Shown: one piece after another, positions 1 to 8,719 of the stretch
Position numbering within the stretch: position 1 is the first letter of the stretch
Layout: every line of letters begins with the position of its first letter
Assembly: GCF_035013165.1 (NCBI RefSeq)
Contig: NZ_JAYGJQ010000003.1
Coordinates: 1 to 64,000, forward strand
Direction of reading: 5' to 3'
DNA from: Bacteriovorax sp. PP10
Lineage (GTDB): Bacteria > Bdellovibrionota > Bacteriovoracia > Bacteriovoracales > Bacteriovoracaceae
Length of the DNA: 64,000 nt
Position numbers and translations under genes: made by a program
Notes under the pieces: model-generated
What the model was told of the DNA's origin: nothing
The model's input: the letters and a program-made list of their open reading frames with translations, nothing else
Databases searched by the model: none

Positions 1-180
1 AAAAAAGAATGAAAGAACGAGAAATAGTTATGTGCTTACTCGAAAAGCATGAGATGATAAAAAGAAAAAGATGCGGATTGGAATACGGTAGATGAAGAGG
101 AAGTTTTTTTGTGAACACTACAAGGTACTGTGCTCCGTATGTGGGATACTTTCGATTGGAATAATGATTAAGAGGTTATG

Positions 181-1137
181 ATGAAAACACTTATGATAAT
201 TTGTACTCTGCTTTTTTCTTTAAAAGTATTCGCTTTAGATTCATTTGGTTCAAAAGATTCAATAAAGTTGTTTGCATCTGGCAAGGCCACCTTAGAGAAA
301 GAGATTAGTGTTTTTGATAATCCTGATACTATTGGAGCACCTAAATATATTATTAATGAAAGTGGGTTGATAATAAATAGAAAGATAATTCTATACGATC
401 AAATTTTAAAATGTGAGTTAAGTAATAATTTAAATAAATGTTCTGATGAAAAAATTCCAGATTTTGTAAAAGCACATTATCACGTTGTATCTCTAGCTGT
501 TGAAGGTAATGATAATAATATTTTGAAAGTAGTTGAGAATGATAAAAATTATTATTTGAAAATGTCGGAAAAGGATTTTAAGTTTTCTCAGTGGCCGGAT
601 GGTAGTTCTTGGAAGGTCTTTTCAAAAACAGAGGCATTTACTGAATTTAGTAAAATTATGGAAAAAGATCAAAGTTTAAGAGATTTTTTTGCAGGAATTA
701 AAAAATGTGTAAAGGAGAAAAGTATTCCTTGTCTTATTAAATATACTAAATTAGAAAAAAATATTCAGCAAATGTTTAAGTATCGTGAGATTGCTGAGGA
801 CCCTAAACTATGCAAAGAATTTTTAGCATATGATGGACTGAATTCATGGGAAGACATGGAAGAAATGACCAAGAAATATAAAATTAAAGATTCTCCAATC
901 GTCTGGAATTTATTAGATGATTTATTAGCATTCGATAAGAATAAAATATCAATTGTGTTAAGAACTGAAAAATTTAAAAGTGCCGAGATGATAGATTTAA
1001 GTAGCAATATAGACAGTAAGCTAGCTTGTGAGAATACAACTAATTTGACGATGGAAATTACAAAAATGGAAAATGGAAACAATACTAAAGAGTGGAAAAT
1101 TACATTTGTTAAAACTTACTCAAGAGATACTATTTAA
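181..1137 (+). CDS. Exported protein of unknown function
   Basis: 318 residues with a clear Sec signal peptide (short basic start, then a leucine/isoleucine-rich core ending near residue 20 at VFA-LD), so a periplasmic or secreted protein is likely. The mature part is Lys/Asn/Asp rich with scattered cysteines. I do not recognise a family. Two ATG codons lie in tandem at 178 and 181; AGAGG at 171-175 fits the second better. The gene is visibly more AT-rich than glpD and secA, and its 3' end overlaps the convergent glpD gene by eight bases. Low G+C suggests an accessory, possibly acquired gene. Function unknown. Confidence 0.75.
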   Translation: MKTLMIICTLLFSLKVFALDSFGSKDSIKLFASGKATLEKEISVFDNPDTIGAPKYIINESGLIINRKIILYDQILKCELSNNLNKCSDEKIPDFVKAHYHVVSLAVEGNDNNILKVVENDKNYYLKMSEKDFKFSQWPDGSSWKVFSKTEAFTEFSKIMEKDQSLRDFFAGIKKCVKEKSIPCLIKYTKLEKNIQQMFKYREIAEDPKLCKEFLAYDGLNSWEDMEEMTKKYKIKDSPIVWNLLDDLLAFDKNKISIVLRTEKFKSAEMIDLSSNIDSKLACENTTNLTMEITKMENGNNTKEWKITFVKTYSRDTI

Positions 1138-2578
1138 AATTTCTAATGTCTTGATTTGTAATTTTGATATACTTGATTAAAGAATGTAAGTGCAGTTCAA
1201 AATACTCATCAAAACTTTTCGAAGTTTTTTCCGCCCAAATCCTTCTCGTCGGCACTGACAACCTTCTGACAACCAAATCCTCAAACGTCTTCGGCATCTC
1301 AGTCTTACAAATCTGAATCAAATCCTCTTCAGTCGGAAGCTTCCACTCAAACGGCGCAACCACAGAAGGTCTACGAAGTGGCGTCTCAGTCTTATCACGA
1401 TTAAAACTCAACCCAAATCTATGACAAATCTTCTGCGTAATCTCACGCCCCATCACACGAAACGTCGTATATTTCCCACCAGCAATAACATAAGTATCAG
1501 AGCTCGGTTGAAACACTCTATGCTCACGCGACGTCTTCCCACGATCGGCCCCAGAATTCGCATCGCGAACTAACGGTCTAATCCCAGCAAACGACCCAAT
1601 GATATTTTCTTTATTCAAATTAAGATTTGGAAAGTAGACATTTAAGTTTTTAAGCAAGTACTGAATCTCTTCTTCAGTCGGCTTCACATGAAACAGATCA
1701 TCTTTATTCGGAACTTCAGTCGTCCCAACTAAAACTTTCTCACCATGAGGAATAACAAAAATAACTCGATCACCGAATTCATCCTGAGGAGTCATAACAA
1801 TCGGATGAGTTAAGGGAAGATCCTTAGCGCTAATCCAGATGTGCGATCCTTTTGAAGGAAGAAGCACGTCTTGCCAATTATAAAAGCTGTATTGCTTTAA
1901 AAACTGGTCTGTAAAAGGCCCAAGCGCATACACCACTTGATCAGCAACAATATTTGTTTCAACGCCTGTAAATTCATCTTTTAGCGTTAGCGTGTTTTTG
2001 TTATTAATTTTTCTTACGTTGACGACTTTCGTATGGTTAATGGCATACGCATGCGGCTCGATAAGAGCATCATAAATCACTTCTAGAGTAATTTTAGCAT
2101 CGTCCATGATCCCATCATAATAAACACCAGCACCAGTCAATCCATTAGGATTCAGGCCAGGGATATCATGAAGCGTTTCATTCTTATTTTTTGTCGTGTA
2201 CGGAGAGTTTTTAAAACTCGAAAGCAGGTCATATAAATATAAACCAACTCGAATCATCCAAAGCGGACGTTTCGCATCTTTATAAACGGGAAGATAAAAA
2301 GGAACTTCTTTTGCTAGGTGAGGAGTCAGCTTCAACCAAAGATTTTTCTCGTGAAGTGCTTCAAATACCAATGGGAAGTCAAAGTTTTCTAAATAACGAA
2401 TTCCACCATGAAGCATCTTTGAACTTCTTTCACTTGTCTGAGAGGAAAAATCTCCGGCCTCAACTAAAAGAGTTTCAACGCCATTCATGACCAGGTCGCG
2501 GAAAATTCCGGCCCCGACAATTCCGCCACCGACGATGACAGTTTTATAATTCGTTTTTAGGTGTGTATCTGAGCTCAA
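1130..2578 (-). CDS. glpD: Aerobic glycerol-3-phosphate dehydrogenase
   Basis: FAD-dependent oxidation of sn-glycerol-3-phosphate to dihydroxyacetone phosphate, passing electrons to the quinone pool at the inner membrane. The dinucleotide-binding motif GGGIVGAGIFRD lies close to the N-terminus, followed by the family motif SSKMLHGGIRYLE and the C-terminal DAO_C region. I place the start at a TTG (2578-2576): AGGGAG sits six bases upstream and the TTG overlaps the TGA stop of the preceding gene (TTGA). A longer reading from 2617 adds a Cys/Arg-rich leader not seen in the family. About 482 residues, near the usual length of about 500. No glpK or glpF is nearby; it is the last gene of the leftward secA group. 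Confidence 0.93.
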   Translation of the reverse strand: MSSDTHLKTNYKTVIVGGGIVGAGIFRDLVMNGVETLLVEAGDFSSQTSERSSKMLHGGIRYLENFDFPLVFEALHEKNLWLKLTPHLAKEVPFYLPVYKDAKRPLWMIRVGLYLYDLLSSFKNSPYTTKNKNETLHDIPGLNPNGLTGAGVYYDGIMDDAKITLEVIYDALIEPHAYAINHTKVVNVRKINNKNTLTLKDEFTGVETNIVADQVVYALGPFTDQFLKQYSFYNWQDVLLPSKGSHIWISAKDLPLTHPIVMTPQDEFGDRVIFVIPHGEKVLVGTTEVPNKDDLFHVKPTEEEIQYLLKNLNVYFPNLNLNKENIIGSFAGIRPLVRDANSGADRGKTSREHRVFQPSSDTYVIAGGKYTTFRVMGREITQKICHRFGLSFNRDKTETPLRRPSVVAPFEWKLPTEEDLIQICKTEMPKTFEDLVVRRLSVPTRRIWAEKTSKSFDEYFELHLHSLIKYIKITNQDIRNFK

Positions 2579-3915
2579 GAGTTCTCCCTGCCGACAATGG
2601 CAAGTGTAGCGCTGCATGTGATTTGGTAAGCGTTCACGCGGGCGTGAGAGCGTTCAAATTGCAGAGGTGAGAGTTGGAATGTTAGACCAAGAAGGGCGTT
2701 CGCGTGTTGAGCGAAAGCTTTCTGCTTTAATTGGGCAGTCAGGTCTTCGTATAATAGGGCAAATGAATTGTGATAATCCTGAAAAACTTTTTCAGTTGAA
2801 ATTTCTGAATTGTTGTTGAAATCAAATAATTCAGAATGTTCACGCTGTGATTTTTCAACGTACTGAAGTTTTTCTAATTCAGCTTCTTCGACAACTGCAA
2901 AAGTTGTCTGAACGCCAATATAGCTTTCAACGAAGTAACCAGGAATGGCCGCTGTTGTTGAAATGATAATATCTTTAATTGATGTATTTAAGTCAGTAAG
3001 TTTTAAACTCTCTGAACGGTTTTGTTTTAGGCTGTCTTTTTTTAGTAATCCCCTAGGATTTCCTTCGCCTGATTTTGAAGGATGAACTTCGTCAGATAAA
3101 CCGACTTGAAGATCTAGATCAAAACGGCGCAGTTTGTGCGCGATAATGATGGCCGTGTATTCGCTGATCTGAGGAATGATCAGAGCGCCAAATTCCATGG
3201 CCTTTTGAGTATCTTTTTCATTTTGGTCGTTGATGATTCCGAACTCTCTTAGGATATCTAAAATGTTTTCAGCATCGTCTTGGTATTTTATGTTACGGGC
3301 GATAATCGTGTAGGGAGGATTTCCTCCACCTAAACTAACTTTTCCGTATGAGAAATTTTGAGCAAAGGATTTTACGTCTTCAAATTTTTCAGATGTATTC
3401 GTGTAAATTGGCTCGCTGGCCGTTGATGCACGGTTGTCATATCCAACGTCCATGTCATCGTCTAAAACATCATTTGAATGATCTTGGTGATCGTCTAATG
3501 AGTCTTCCAGCATGCTTTCTTCAGTGACTTCACCGAAAGAAACTTCTGCTAACTCTTCAAGAGGTTCAGACTCATCTGTTGATCCAAAAGGATTCTCACC
3601 AAAAGATGTTTTATCGTAAGAGACTTCTTCTGAATCAGATGATTCAAAAGTCACTTCATCAAGTGAACTAGGCTCAAAGCTAATTTCTTCTTCGTCTGTA
3701 TTTTGAAATGTATCTTCTGATGGAAGGTCGGGAAGTGCTTCACTCGATTCGTCTAGTGCGTTGACATCGACGCCAGTTGAAGTGAGGTCTTTAGGCGGAG
3801 AAGAAAAGGTGTCGAATCTCGAGTCAAGATCGGAATCTTCCTGATGTAAAAACTCAGAAAGATCCTCAATTCTTGTCATATCGTTATTGTCGGCACCTTT
3901 TTTCTTCTTAGCCAT
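2575..3915 (-). CDS. Acidic protein with C-terminal YbjQ-like (DUF74/UPF0145) domain
   Basis: About 446 residues. The N-terminal half (about 20-170) is very rich in Ser, Glu and Asp and looks disordered, after a basic MAKKKK start. The C-terminal part (about 295-445) resembles the small YbjQ/UPF0145 fold: a strand with ISTTAAIPGY, then ESYIGVQT, a helix and a final strand with TCSATLAIV. YbjQ proteins are pentamers of unknown role. The ATG at 3915 lies 16 bases after the secA stop, so translation is probably coupled to secA; a TTG four codons upstream is an alternative. The stop overlaps the glpD start. Whether the protein helps SecA is not shown by the sequence. Confidence 0.75.
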   Translation of the reverse strand: MAKKKKGADNNDMTRIEDLSEFLHQEDSDLDSRFDTFSSPPKDLTSTGVDVNALDESSEALPDLPSEDTFQNTDEEEISFEPSSLDEVTFESSDSEEVSYDKTSFGENPFGSTDESEPLEELAEVSFGEVTEESMLEDSLDDHQDHSNDVLDDDMDVGYDNRASTASEPIYTNTSEKFEDVKSFAQNFSYGKVSLGGGNPPYTIIARNIKYQDDAENILDILREFGIINDQNEKDTQKAMEFGALIIPQISEYTAIIIAHKLRRFDLDLQVGLSDEVHPSKSGEGNPRGLLKKDSLKQNRSESLKLTDLNTSIKDIIISTTAAIPGYFVESYIGVQTTFAVVEEAELEKLQYVEKSQREHSELFDFNNNSEISTEKVFQDYHNSFALLYEDLTAQLKQKAFAQHANALLGLTFQLSPLQFERSHARVNAYQITCSATLAIVGRENS

Positions 3916-3931
3916 TTTTTTTACCAATTAA

Positions 3932-6490
3932 TTAAGCGTCTACTCCATGGCACTGCTTGTATTTCTTTCCAGATCCACAAGGGCAAGGATCATTTCTTCC
4001 AACTTTTGGATTTGATCTCTTGATGGCCTTAGCTTCTTCTTTTACCGTTTCAGCTTCTAGAGATCTTCTGTGTGCTTCAAGTTGAGCATCAAGTTCTTCC
4101 TGGTGTCTTCTTTGAAGCTCTTCGATCTCGGCCTTAGTATAAAGTCTAACAGTAAATAAGTTACTAACAATCGAATTCTTTACTTGGCCTTTCATAGCGT
4201 CGAATAGGATGAAAGATTCTTTTTTGTATTCAGTTAAAGGGTCTTTTTGAGCGTAAGCGCGCAGGTTAATCCCTTCTTTCGCATGGTCCATATTAAGTAA
4301 GTGATCCTTCCAATGCTGATCGAAAGCTGAAAGAAGAATCTCTCTTAGAGCGTATGTAACTTGTTCTGGCTCGTAAGAAGAGAATTTTTTCTCAAGGATT
4401 CCGTTAGCAGTGTTAGCGATATAACGCTCAATTTCTCCACCAGCAGACGCCACACAATCATTGTATGAAATTTCATAGTCAGTATTGAATGTTGTTTTGA
4501 ATCCAGGTTTCATTTCTTCCCAGTTCCAAGTATCCGGAGAAGCTTTTTTATTTTCTGGACGGTAGTTTTCTAACCATTCCATTGCTACGTCTTCCGTCAT
4601 CTCTTGAACGAAACCGTGGTTGTCAGCATCGTTTAAGATGTCGCGACGGATTTTGTAAATGATACGACGTTGCTCGTTCATAACGTTATCGTACTCAAGT
4701 AAATGCTTACGAATATCAAAGTTATGTGCTTCAACTTTCTTTTGAGCTTTAGCAATCGCGTTTGAAATCATTTTGTGTTCAATAGGCTCGTCTTCTTTCA
4801 TACCAAGAGTATTCATAAGACCTGCGATTTTATCAGATCCGAAAATTCTCATTAAATCATCTTCAAGTGATAAGAAGAATTTCGAGTTCCCTGGATCTCC
4901 CTGACGACCAGAACGACCACGAAGCTGGTTATCGATACGGCGAGATTCATGGCGTTCAGTACCAAGAATATAAAGACCACCAGCTTTTTTAGTTTCTGGA
5001 GTTAACTTAATATCGGTACCACGACCGGCCATGTTTGTTGCGATTGTTACAGCACCTGGTTGACCAGCGTTTTTAATGATCTCAGCTTCACGCTCATGTT
5101 GTTTAGCGTTCAATACTTCATGTGGAATTCCTGCAGCTCTTAATTCATTTGAAAGAAGTTCTGAAGTCTCAATAGCGATTGTACCAACAAGAACCGGCTG
5201 TCCTTTAGCGTGAAGAGTTTTAATTAACTCAGCCACTGCTTTGTACTTAGCTGAACGGTTTTTGTAGATGATATCTGCTTCATCAACACGTGCCATTGGA
5301 AGGTTAGTAGGGATTACCACAACGTCTAGTTTGTAGATCGTCATGAATTCTTCTGCTTCTGTATCTGCTGTACCCGTCATACCTGAAAGCTTTTTATAAA
5401 GTTTGAAGTAGTTCTGGAAAGTGATTGAAGCAAGAGTCTGGTTTTCAGATTTAATTTTTACGCCTTCTTTAGCTTCAACCGATTGGTGAAGACCATCAGA
5501 CCAACGTGAACCTTCTTTTAAACGTCCTGTGAACTCATCAACGATGATGATTTGTCCGTCGCGGTTAACATAGTCAACGTCAAGTTTGAAAAGGCTGTGA
5601 GCTTTCAATGCCTGGTTTAAATGGTGAAGCAGGTTAGAGTGCTCAACATTGTAAAGGTTGTCTAATTTTAGAAGTTCCTGAACTTTAACAACCCCTTCTT
5701 CAGTGAACATAGCAGAACGTGCTTTTTCATCTACTGTGAAGTGAACATCTTTTTTTAGTTGTGGGATAATATCGTTAGCAACGTAATAAAGAGAAGGATC
5801 CCCTTCAGACGGCCCAGAAATTAATAATGGAGTTCTCGCTTCATCGATTAGAATCGAGTCAACCTCATCGACGATACAAAAGTGGTGGTCTCTTTGAACA
5901 TATTCTTCAAGAGAAAACTTCATGTTGTCACGAAGGTAGTCGAACGCGAATTCGTTGTTTGTTCCGTAAGTAATGTCGCATTTGTAAGCAACTTGGCGGT
6001 CTTCATCAGACATTTGTGAAAGGATAACCCCAACAGAAAGTCCAAGCCAGTTGTATAAAACTCCCATTTCATCAGCATCACGTTTTGCCAGGTAATCGTT
6101 TACCGTAACAACGTGAGCGCCTTTGCCTTCTAAAGCAACAAGGTAAAGAGGAAGCGTACCAGTTAAAGTCTTACCTTCACCGGTTTTCATTTCGGCGATA
6201 CCACCGTTGTATAAAGCAGCTCCACCCATTAACTGAACGTCGAAGTGTCTCATTCCTAGAACGCGAGTTGAAGCTTCTCTGATTGTTGCGAAAGCTTCTG
6301 GAAGAAGGGACTCTACCGTTGCTCCAGCAGCAAGCTTGGCGCGCAGTTTCGGAGTCTGAGCTTTTAGCTCTTCGTCAGTCAATTTTTGCATTTGTGGTTC
6401 AAGTGCATTGATCACTTCTACGATTGGTCTTAGTTTCTTTAGGTCACGATCGTATTTCGTACCGAAAATAATTTGCAGTGGATTGAACAT
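3932..6490 (-). CDS. secA: Protein translocase subunit SecA
   Basis: 852-residue ATPase motor of the general secretion pathway, pushing preproteins through SecYEG. Visible marks: the Walker A region [12 protein letters not shown], the DEAD-like [16 protein letters not shown] segment, the helicase motif [13 protein letters not shown] with [10 protein letters not shown], and the C-terminal zinc-binding tail [17 protein letters not shown] that binds SecB and lipid. The length is typical for proteobacterial SecA, slightly shorter than the 901 residues of E. coli. AGGAG lies nine bases before the ATG. It follows an M23 peptidase gene by 45 bases and precedes the YbjQ-like gene by 16. Confidence 0.98.
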   Translation of the reverse strand: MFNPLQIIFGTKYDRDLKKLRPIVEVINALEPQMQKLTDEELKAQTPKLRAKLAAGATVESLLPEAFATIREASTRVLGMRHFDVQLMGGAALYNGGIAEMKTGEGKTLTGTLPLYLVALEGKGAHVVTVNDYLAKRDADEMGVLYNWLGLSVGVILSQMSDEDRQVAYKCDITYGTNNEFAFDYLRDNMKFSLEEYVQRDHHFCIVDEVDSILIDEARTPLLISGPSEGDPSLYYVANDIIPQLKKDVHFTVDEKARSAMFTEEGVVKVQELLKLDNLYNVEHSNLLHHLNQALKAHSLFKLDVDYVNRDGQIIIVDEFTGRLKEGSRWSDGLHQSVEAKEGVKIKSENQTLASITFQNYFKLYKKLSGMTGTADTEAEEFMTIYKLDVVVIPTNLPMARVDEADIIYKNRSAKYKAVAELIKTLHAKGQPVLVGTIAIETSELLSNELRAAGIPHEVLNAKQHEREAEIIKNAGQPGAVTIATNMAGRGTDIKLTPETKKAGGLYILGTERHESRRIDNQLRGRSGRQGDPGNSKFFLSLEDDLMRIFGSDKIAGLMNTLGMKEDEPIEHKMISNAIAKAQKKVEAHNFDIRKHLLEYDNVMNEQRRIIYKIRRDILNDADNHGFVQEMTEDVAMEWLENYRPENKKASPDTWNWEEMKPGFKTTFNTDYEISYNDCVASAGGEIERYIANTANGILEKKFSSYEPEQVTYALREILLSAFDQHWKDHLLNMDHAKEGINLRAYAQKDPLTEYKKESFILFDAMKGQVKNSIVSNLFTVRLYTKAEIEELQRRHQEELDAQLEAHRRSLEAETVKEEAKAIKRSNPKVGRNDPCPCGSGKKYKQCHGVDA

Positions 6491-6535
6491 AAAAAAAGTC
6501 TCCTGAGTCAGATATAAAAATTGTCGTTAAAAATG

Positions 6536-7651
6536 TTAATTAAGTGTGTAGTAAAGTGGGTCAACGGGTGTGCCGTTGACACGAACCTCGTAGTGGACAT
6601 GCGGCCCTGTCGAGTACCCTGTGTTCCCGATGGTTGCAATTCGATCGCCACGCACTACTTTTTGCCCGCGTTTAACGGTAACAGTAGAAGCATGACCGTA
6701 GATAGTTTCGACCCCGTATCCGTGGTCGATCTGAACGAAGTTACCAAATCCTGATTTCGCTCCGGCATAAGTAATAACTCCATCGGCAGGTGCCACGATA
6801 GAAGTTCCACTTGGTGCACCAACATCTATCCCTTCATGCATTTTAACTCTTCCAGCATACGGAGACATACGTGGCCCGTAGCTTGAAGTTAAATGTCCTG
6901 CAGTTGGCATAATTGTCGGAGTCGAACGTAGAAATGATTCTTTATCCAGTAAGTGCTGATCGAGTTGATGAACGCGCACTTCTATTTCTTTTAAATAATT
7001 GACGACAACGTCGTACTTGTAATCGAACTCAGCATACATGGGCGCCATACTTAAACTCTGACGAGTTAAGAACGACCATTCTTTTGAGTAAGTCACATCA
7101 GTATTGTCTACATATGCAGACGCAATTTTTTCTTCGTATGATTTTTTTGTTTCAACAAACTTTTTATCGTCTTCAAACTTTTCTAATTTTTCAGCAGTCT
7201 TTGTTGGAGTCTGTTTGAAAATCCTGATCATTGATCCAGGAGTGTAGTCGCGGTCAGGTTCTGCCAGAACATTGTTTGTGTTCGGACGGTTATTGAAAGA
7301 TCCGGCATCAACAGTTGTTGGCTGAATCGCTTCAAGGCCTGTGATCGCACGAAGTTTTCTTTCAAACACGTTGATGCGTTCAAGATCTTCGGTGATCGAG
7401 TTGAGCTTCATCTGGAAAAGTTGAACTTGTTCTTTAAGCTGACGGTTTTCTACCAGAAGATGTTTGTTCTCATAAACCTGACTTAAAACATTCCAGTAGT
7501 CGTACGTTAGGATTCCTAAAAGGATTGAGAACGTAATAAAAAGAAAGACGATACTCTTAAAAACAAGGCGAGGGATCTTAATCGATCTTACGTCTTTGTT
7601 TTTCTCGGGAATAATCATCAGTGTATAATAGCGATCCAATGGAAACTCCAT
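6536..7651 (-). CDS. Membrane-anchored M23 metallopeptidase (MepM/NlpD-like)
   Basis: 371 residues: short cytoplasmic N-terminus, one membrane segment (about 30-50), a coiled-coil stretch (about 58-100), a linker, and a C-terminal LytM/M23 domain (about 253-371). Zinc ligands are visible: H272 and D276 in HEGIDVGAP, and H351/H353 in GPHVHYEV. Active M23 enzymes cut peptidoglycan cross-bridges; keeping all ligands suggests it is catalytic rather than an EnvC/NlpD-type activator. It heads the leftward group with secA. A sigma-70-type promoter (7692-7720) precedes it; the Shine-Dalgarno sequence is weak. Confidence 0.92.
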   Translation of the reverse strand: MEFPLDRYYTLMIIPEKNKDVRSIKIPRLVFKSIVFLFITFSILLGILTYDYWNVLSQVYENKHLLVENRQLKEQVQLFQMKLNSITEDLERINVFERKLRAITGLEAIQPTTVDAGSFNNRPNTNNVLAEPDRDYTPGSMIRIFKQTPTKTAEKLEKFEDDKKFVETKKSYEEKIASAYVDNTDVTYSKEWSFLTRQSLSMAPMYAEFDYKYDVVVNYLKEIEVRVHQLDQHLLDKESFLRSTPTIMPTAGHLTSSYGPRMSPYAGRVKMHEGIDVGAPSGTSIVAPADGVITYAGAKSGFGNFVQIDHGYGVETIYGHASTVTVKRGQKVVRGDRIATIGNTGYSTGPHVHYEVRVNGTPVDPLYYTLN

Positions 7652-7691
7652 TTTTCTTTTTTGGTAAAAGCATCAAAAATTGCACTAGTAA

Positions 7692-7720
7692 ATTGTAAAT
7701 TTGAAGGGGAGTAAAAGCAA
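7692..7720 (-). promoter_or_regulatory. Sigma-70-type promoter for the M23-secA group
   Basis: On the minus strand TTGCTT (7720-7715) and TACAAT (7697-7692) are separated by 17 bases, giving a start near 7685 and a leader of about 34 bases. The -10 is five of six to consensus, the -35 only fair. Confidence 0.5.
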
Positions 7721-7754
7721 TGGAAATATAGAGCGAACTCTTATATTAACCAAT

Positions 7755-7774
7755 AAAAATGCTGCGCATTTTTT
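7755..7774. terminator. Bidirectional terminator after the PP2C gene
   Basis: AAAAATGC pairs with GCATTTTT over a three-base loop and is flanked by A and T runs on either side, so it can work in both directions. It lies four bases past the stop of the leftward phosphatase gene and separates it from the M23-secA group. Only the inner pairs are G-C, so strength is uncertain. Confidence 0.5.
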
Positions 7775-7778
7775 CGCT

Positions 7779-8522
7779 CTATTGAGCTATGACAAGAATT
7801 GCCGTGATGTTATCTTGACCACCATTTTCGTTGGCCTGATCAATGAGCGCATGAACGACTTTATCCGCGACTTCTTGAGTCGCAACACTTGGGTCAGGAA
7901 TAAATTTATTGATGATATAAACGATATCTTCATCACTAACTTTCCCATGAAGCCCGTCTGAGCAGCAGAGAAAAATATCATTTTTGACCACTTTATACGT
8001 GAAGACATCCACGTCAACTTCATCTTCAAATCCCACAGTACGAACCAGCACGTTTTTCTGCGGGTCCATAGCGGCCTGTTCTCTAGTATACATTCCGTAA
8101 TTAAGCTTTTCCTGCACCAAGGAATGGTCGCGTGAGAGCTGATAAATCATTTTGTTATTGATTAAATAGGCACGTGAGTCACCAACATTTCCGACGTAAA
8201 TATTTTGCCCACGAAAGTAAAAGCTGACTATTGTAGTTCCCATTCCAACAAGCTCTGGATGGGTTTCTCCGAAATTTTTAATGGCGCGGTTAGACTCTTT
8301 AATGGAGCTGGTGATTAACATCTGAGGTTCCATTTCCAGATTCTGTGAAAGGTAATCCGGGTAGGCCTTAACTGCCATCTGCGAAGCGATATCTCCACCA
8401 TTATGTCCACCCATTCCATCGGCAACGACAAATAGCTTTTTCTCAAGACTCAAAAAGTACGAGTCTTGATTAGTCTTTCTTTTTCGTCCGATATCGGTGT
8501 GGCCGGCGGCGATTAATCCCAT
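7779..8522 (-). CDS. PP2C-family serine/threonine protein phosphatase (Stp/PrpC-like)
   Basis: 247 residues, a complete single-domain PPM phosphatase without membrane or sensor segments. The metal-binding motifs are all present: RKTNQDSYF near residue 16, VADGMGGHNGGD near 33-45, VGDSRAYLI near 116, CCSDGLHG near 190 and GGQDNITAILV near the C-terminus. Such enzymes remove phosphate from Ser/Thr in a Mn-dependent reaction, usually opposing a Hanks-type kinase. No Hanks kinase is nearby, but the divergently transcribed neighbour is the PrkA kinase gene, a plausible partner (inference). Confidence 0.93.
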   Translation of the reverse strand: MGLIAAGHTDIGRKRKTNQDSYFLSLEKKLFVVADGMGGHNGGDIASQMAVKAYPDYLSQNLEMEPQMLITSSIKESNRAIKNFGETHPELVGMGTTIVSFYFRGQNIYVGNVGDSRAYLINNKMIYQLSRDHSLVQEKLNYGMYTREQAAMDPQKNVLVRTVGFEDEVDVDVFTYKVVKNDIFLCCSDGLHGKVSDEDIVYIINKFIPDPSVATQEVADKVVHALIDQANENGGQDNITAILVIAQ

Positions 8523-8566
8523 CTGTGTAATTATTCCATTAAAGTTCGCATTGATTGATTAAATCT

Positions 8567-8595
8567 ATTGTCATTGTGGCCCCGATTTTTGTCAA
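8567..8595 (-). promoter_or_regulatory. Sigma-70-type promoter for the PP2C gene
   Basis: On the minus strand a perfect TTGACA (8595-8590) is followed after 17 bases by GACAAT (8572-8567), four of six to the -10 consensus. Start expected near 8560, leader about 38 bases. Confidence 0.55.
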
Positions 8596-8605
8596 ATTCA
8601 TTTTT

Positions 8606-8623
8606 AAAACACCGGAGTGTTTT
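8606..8623. promoter_or_regulatory. Dyad in the PP2C/prkA divergent region, operator candidate
   Basis: AAAACAC and GTGTTTT are perfect seven-base arms around CGGA. The site lies just upstream of the TTGACA of the phosphatase promoter and about 100 bases before prkA, where a regulator could control both. It has no downstream T run as a terminator for either strand would need. Confidence 0.35.
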
Positions 8624-8719
8624 GCTCAGTCTATATTGGTTAGGTAATTTTTTGAACTTATGTCATAATTAAAATGACTTAACAAAAGACCAAATTAGAA
8701 AGTTTTGATGGGGGGACTA

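Noticed and set aside
9-95. Open 28-codon frame at the left edge that could be the end of another gene.
   Set aside because: Too short, no family, and the upstream part is outside the window.
6521-6754. Plus-strand open frame inside the M23 gene.
   Set aside because: Antisense shadow with no ribosome site; the M23 motifs lie on the other strand.
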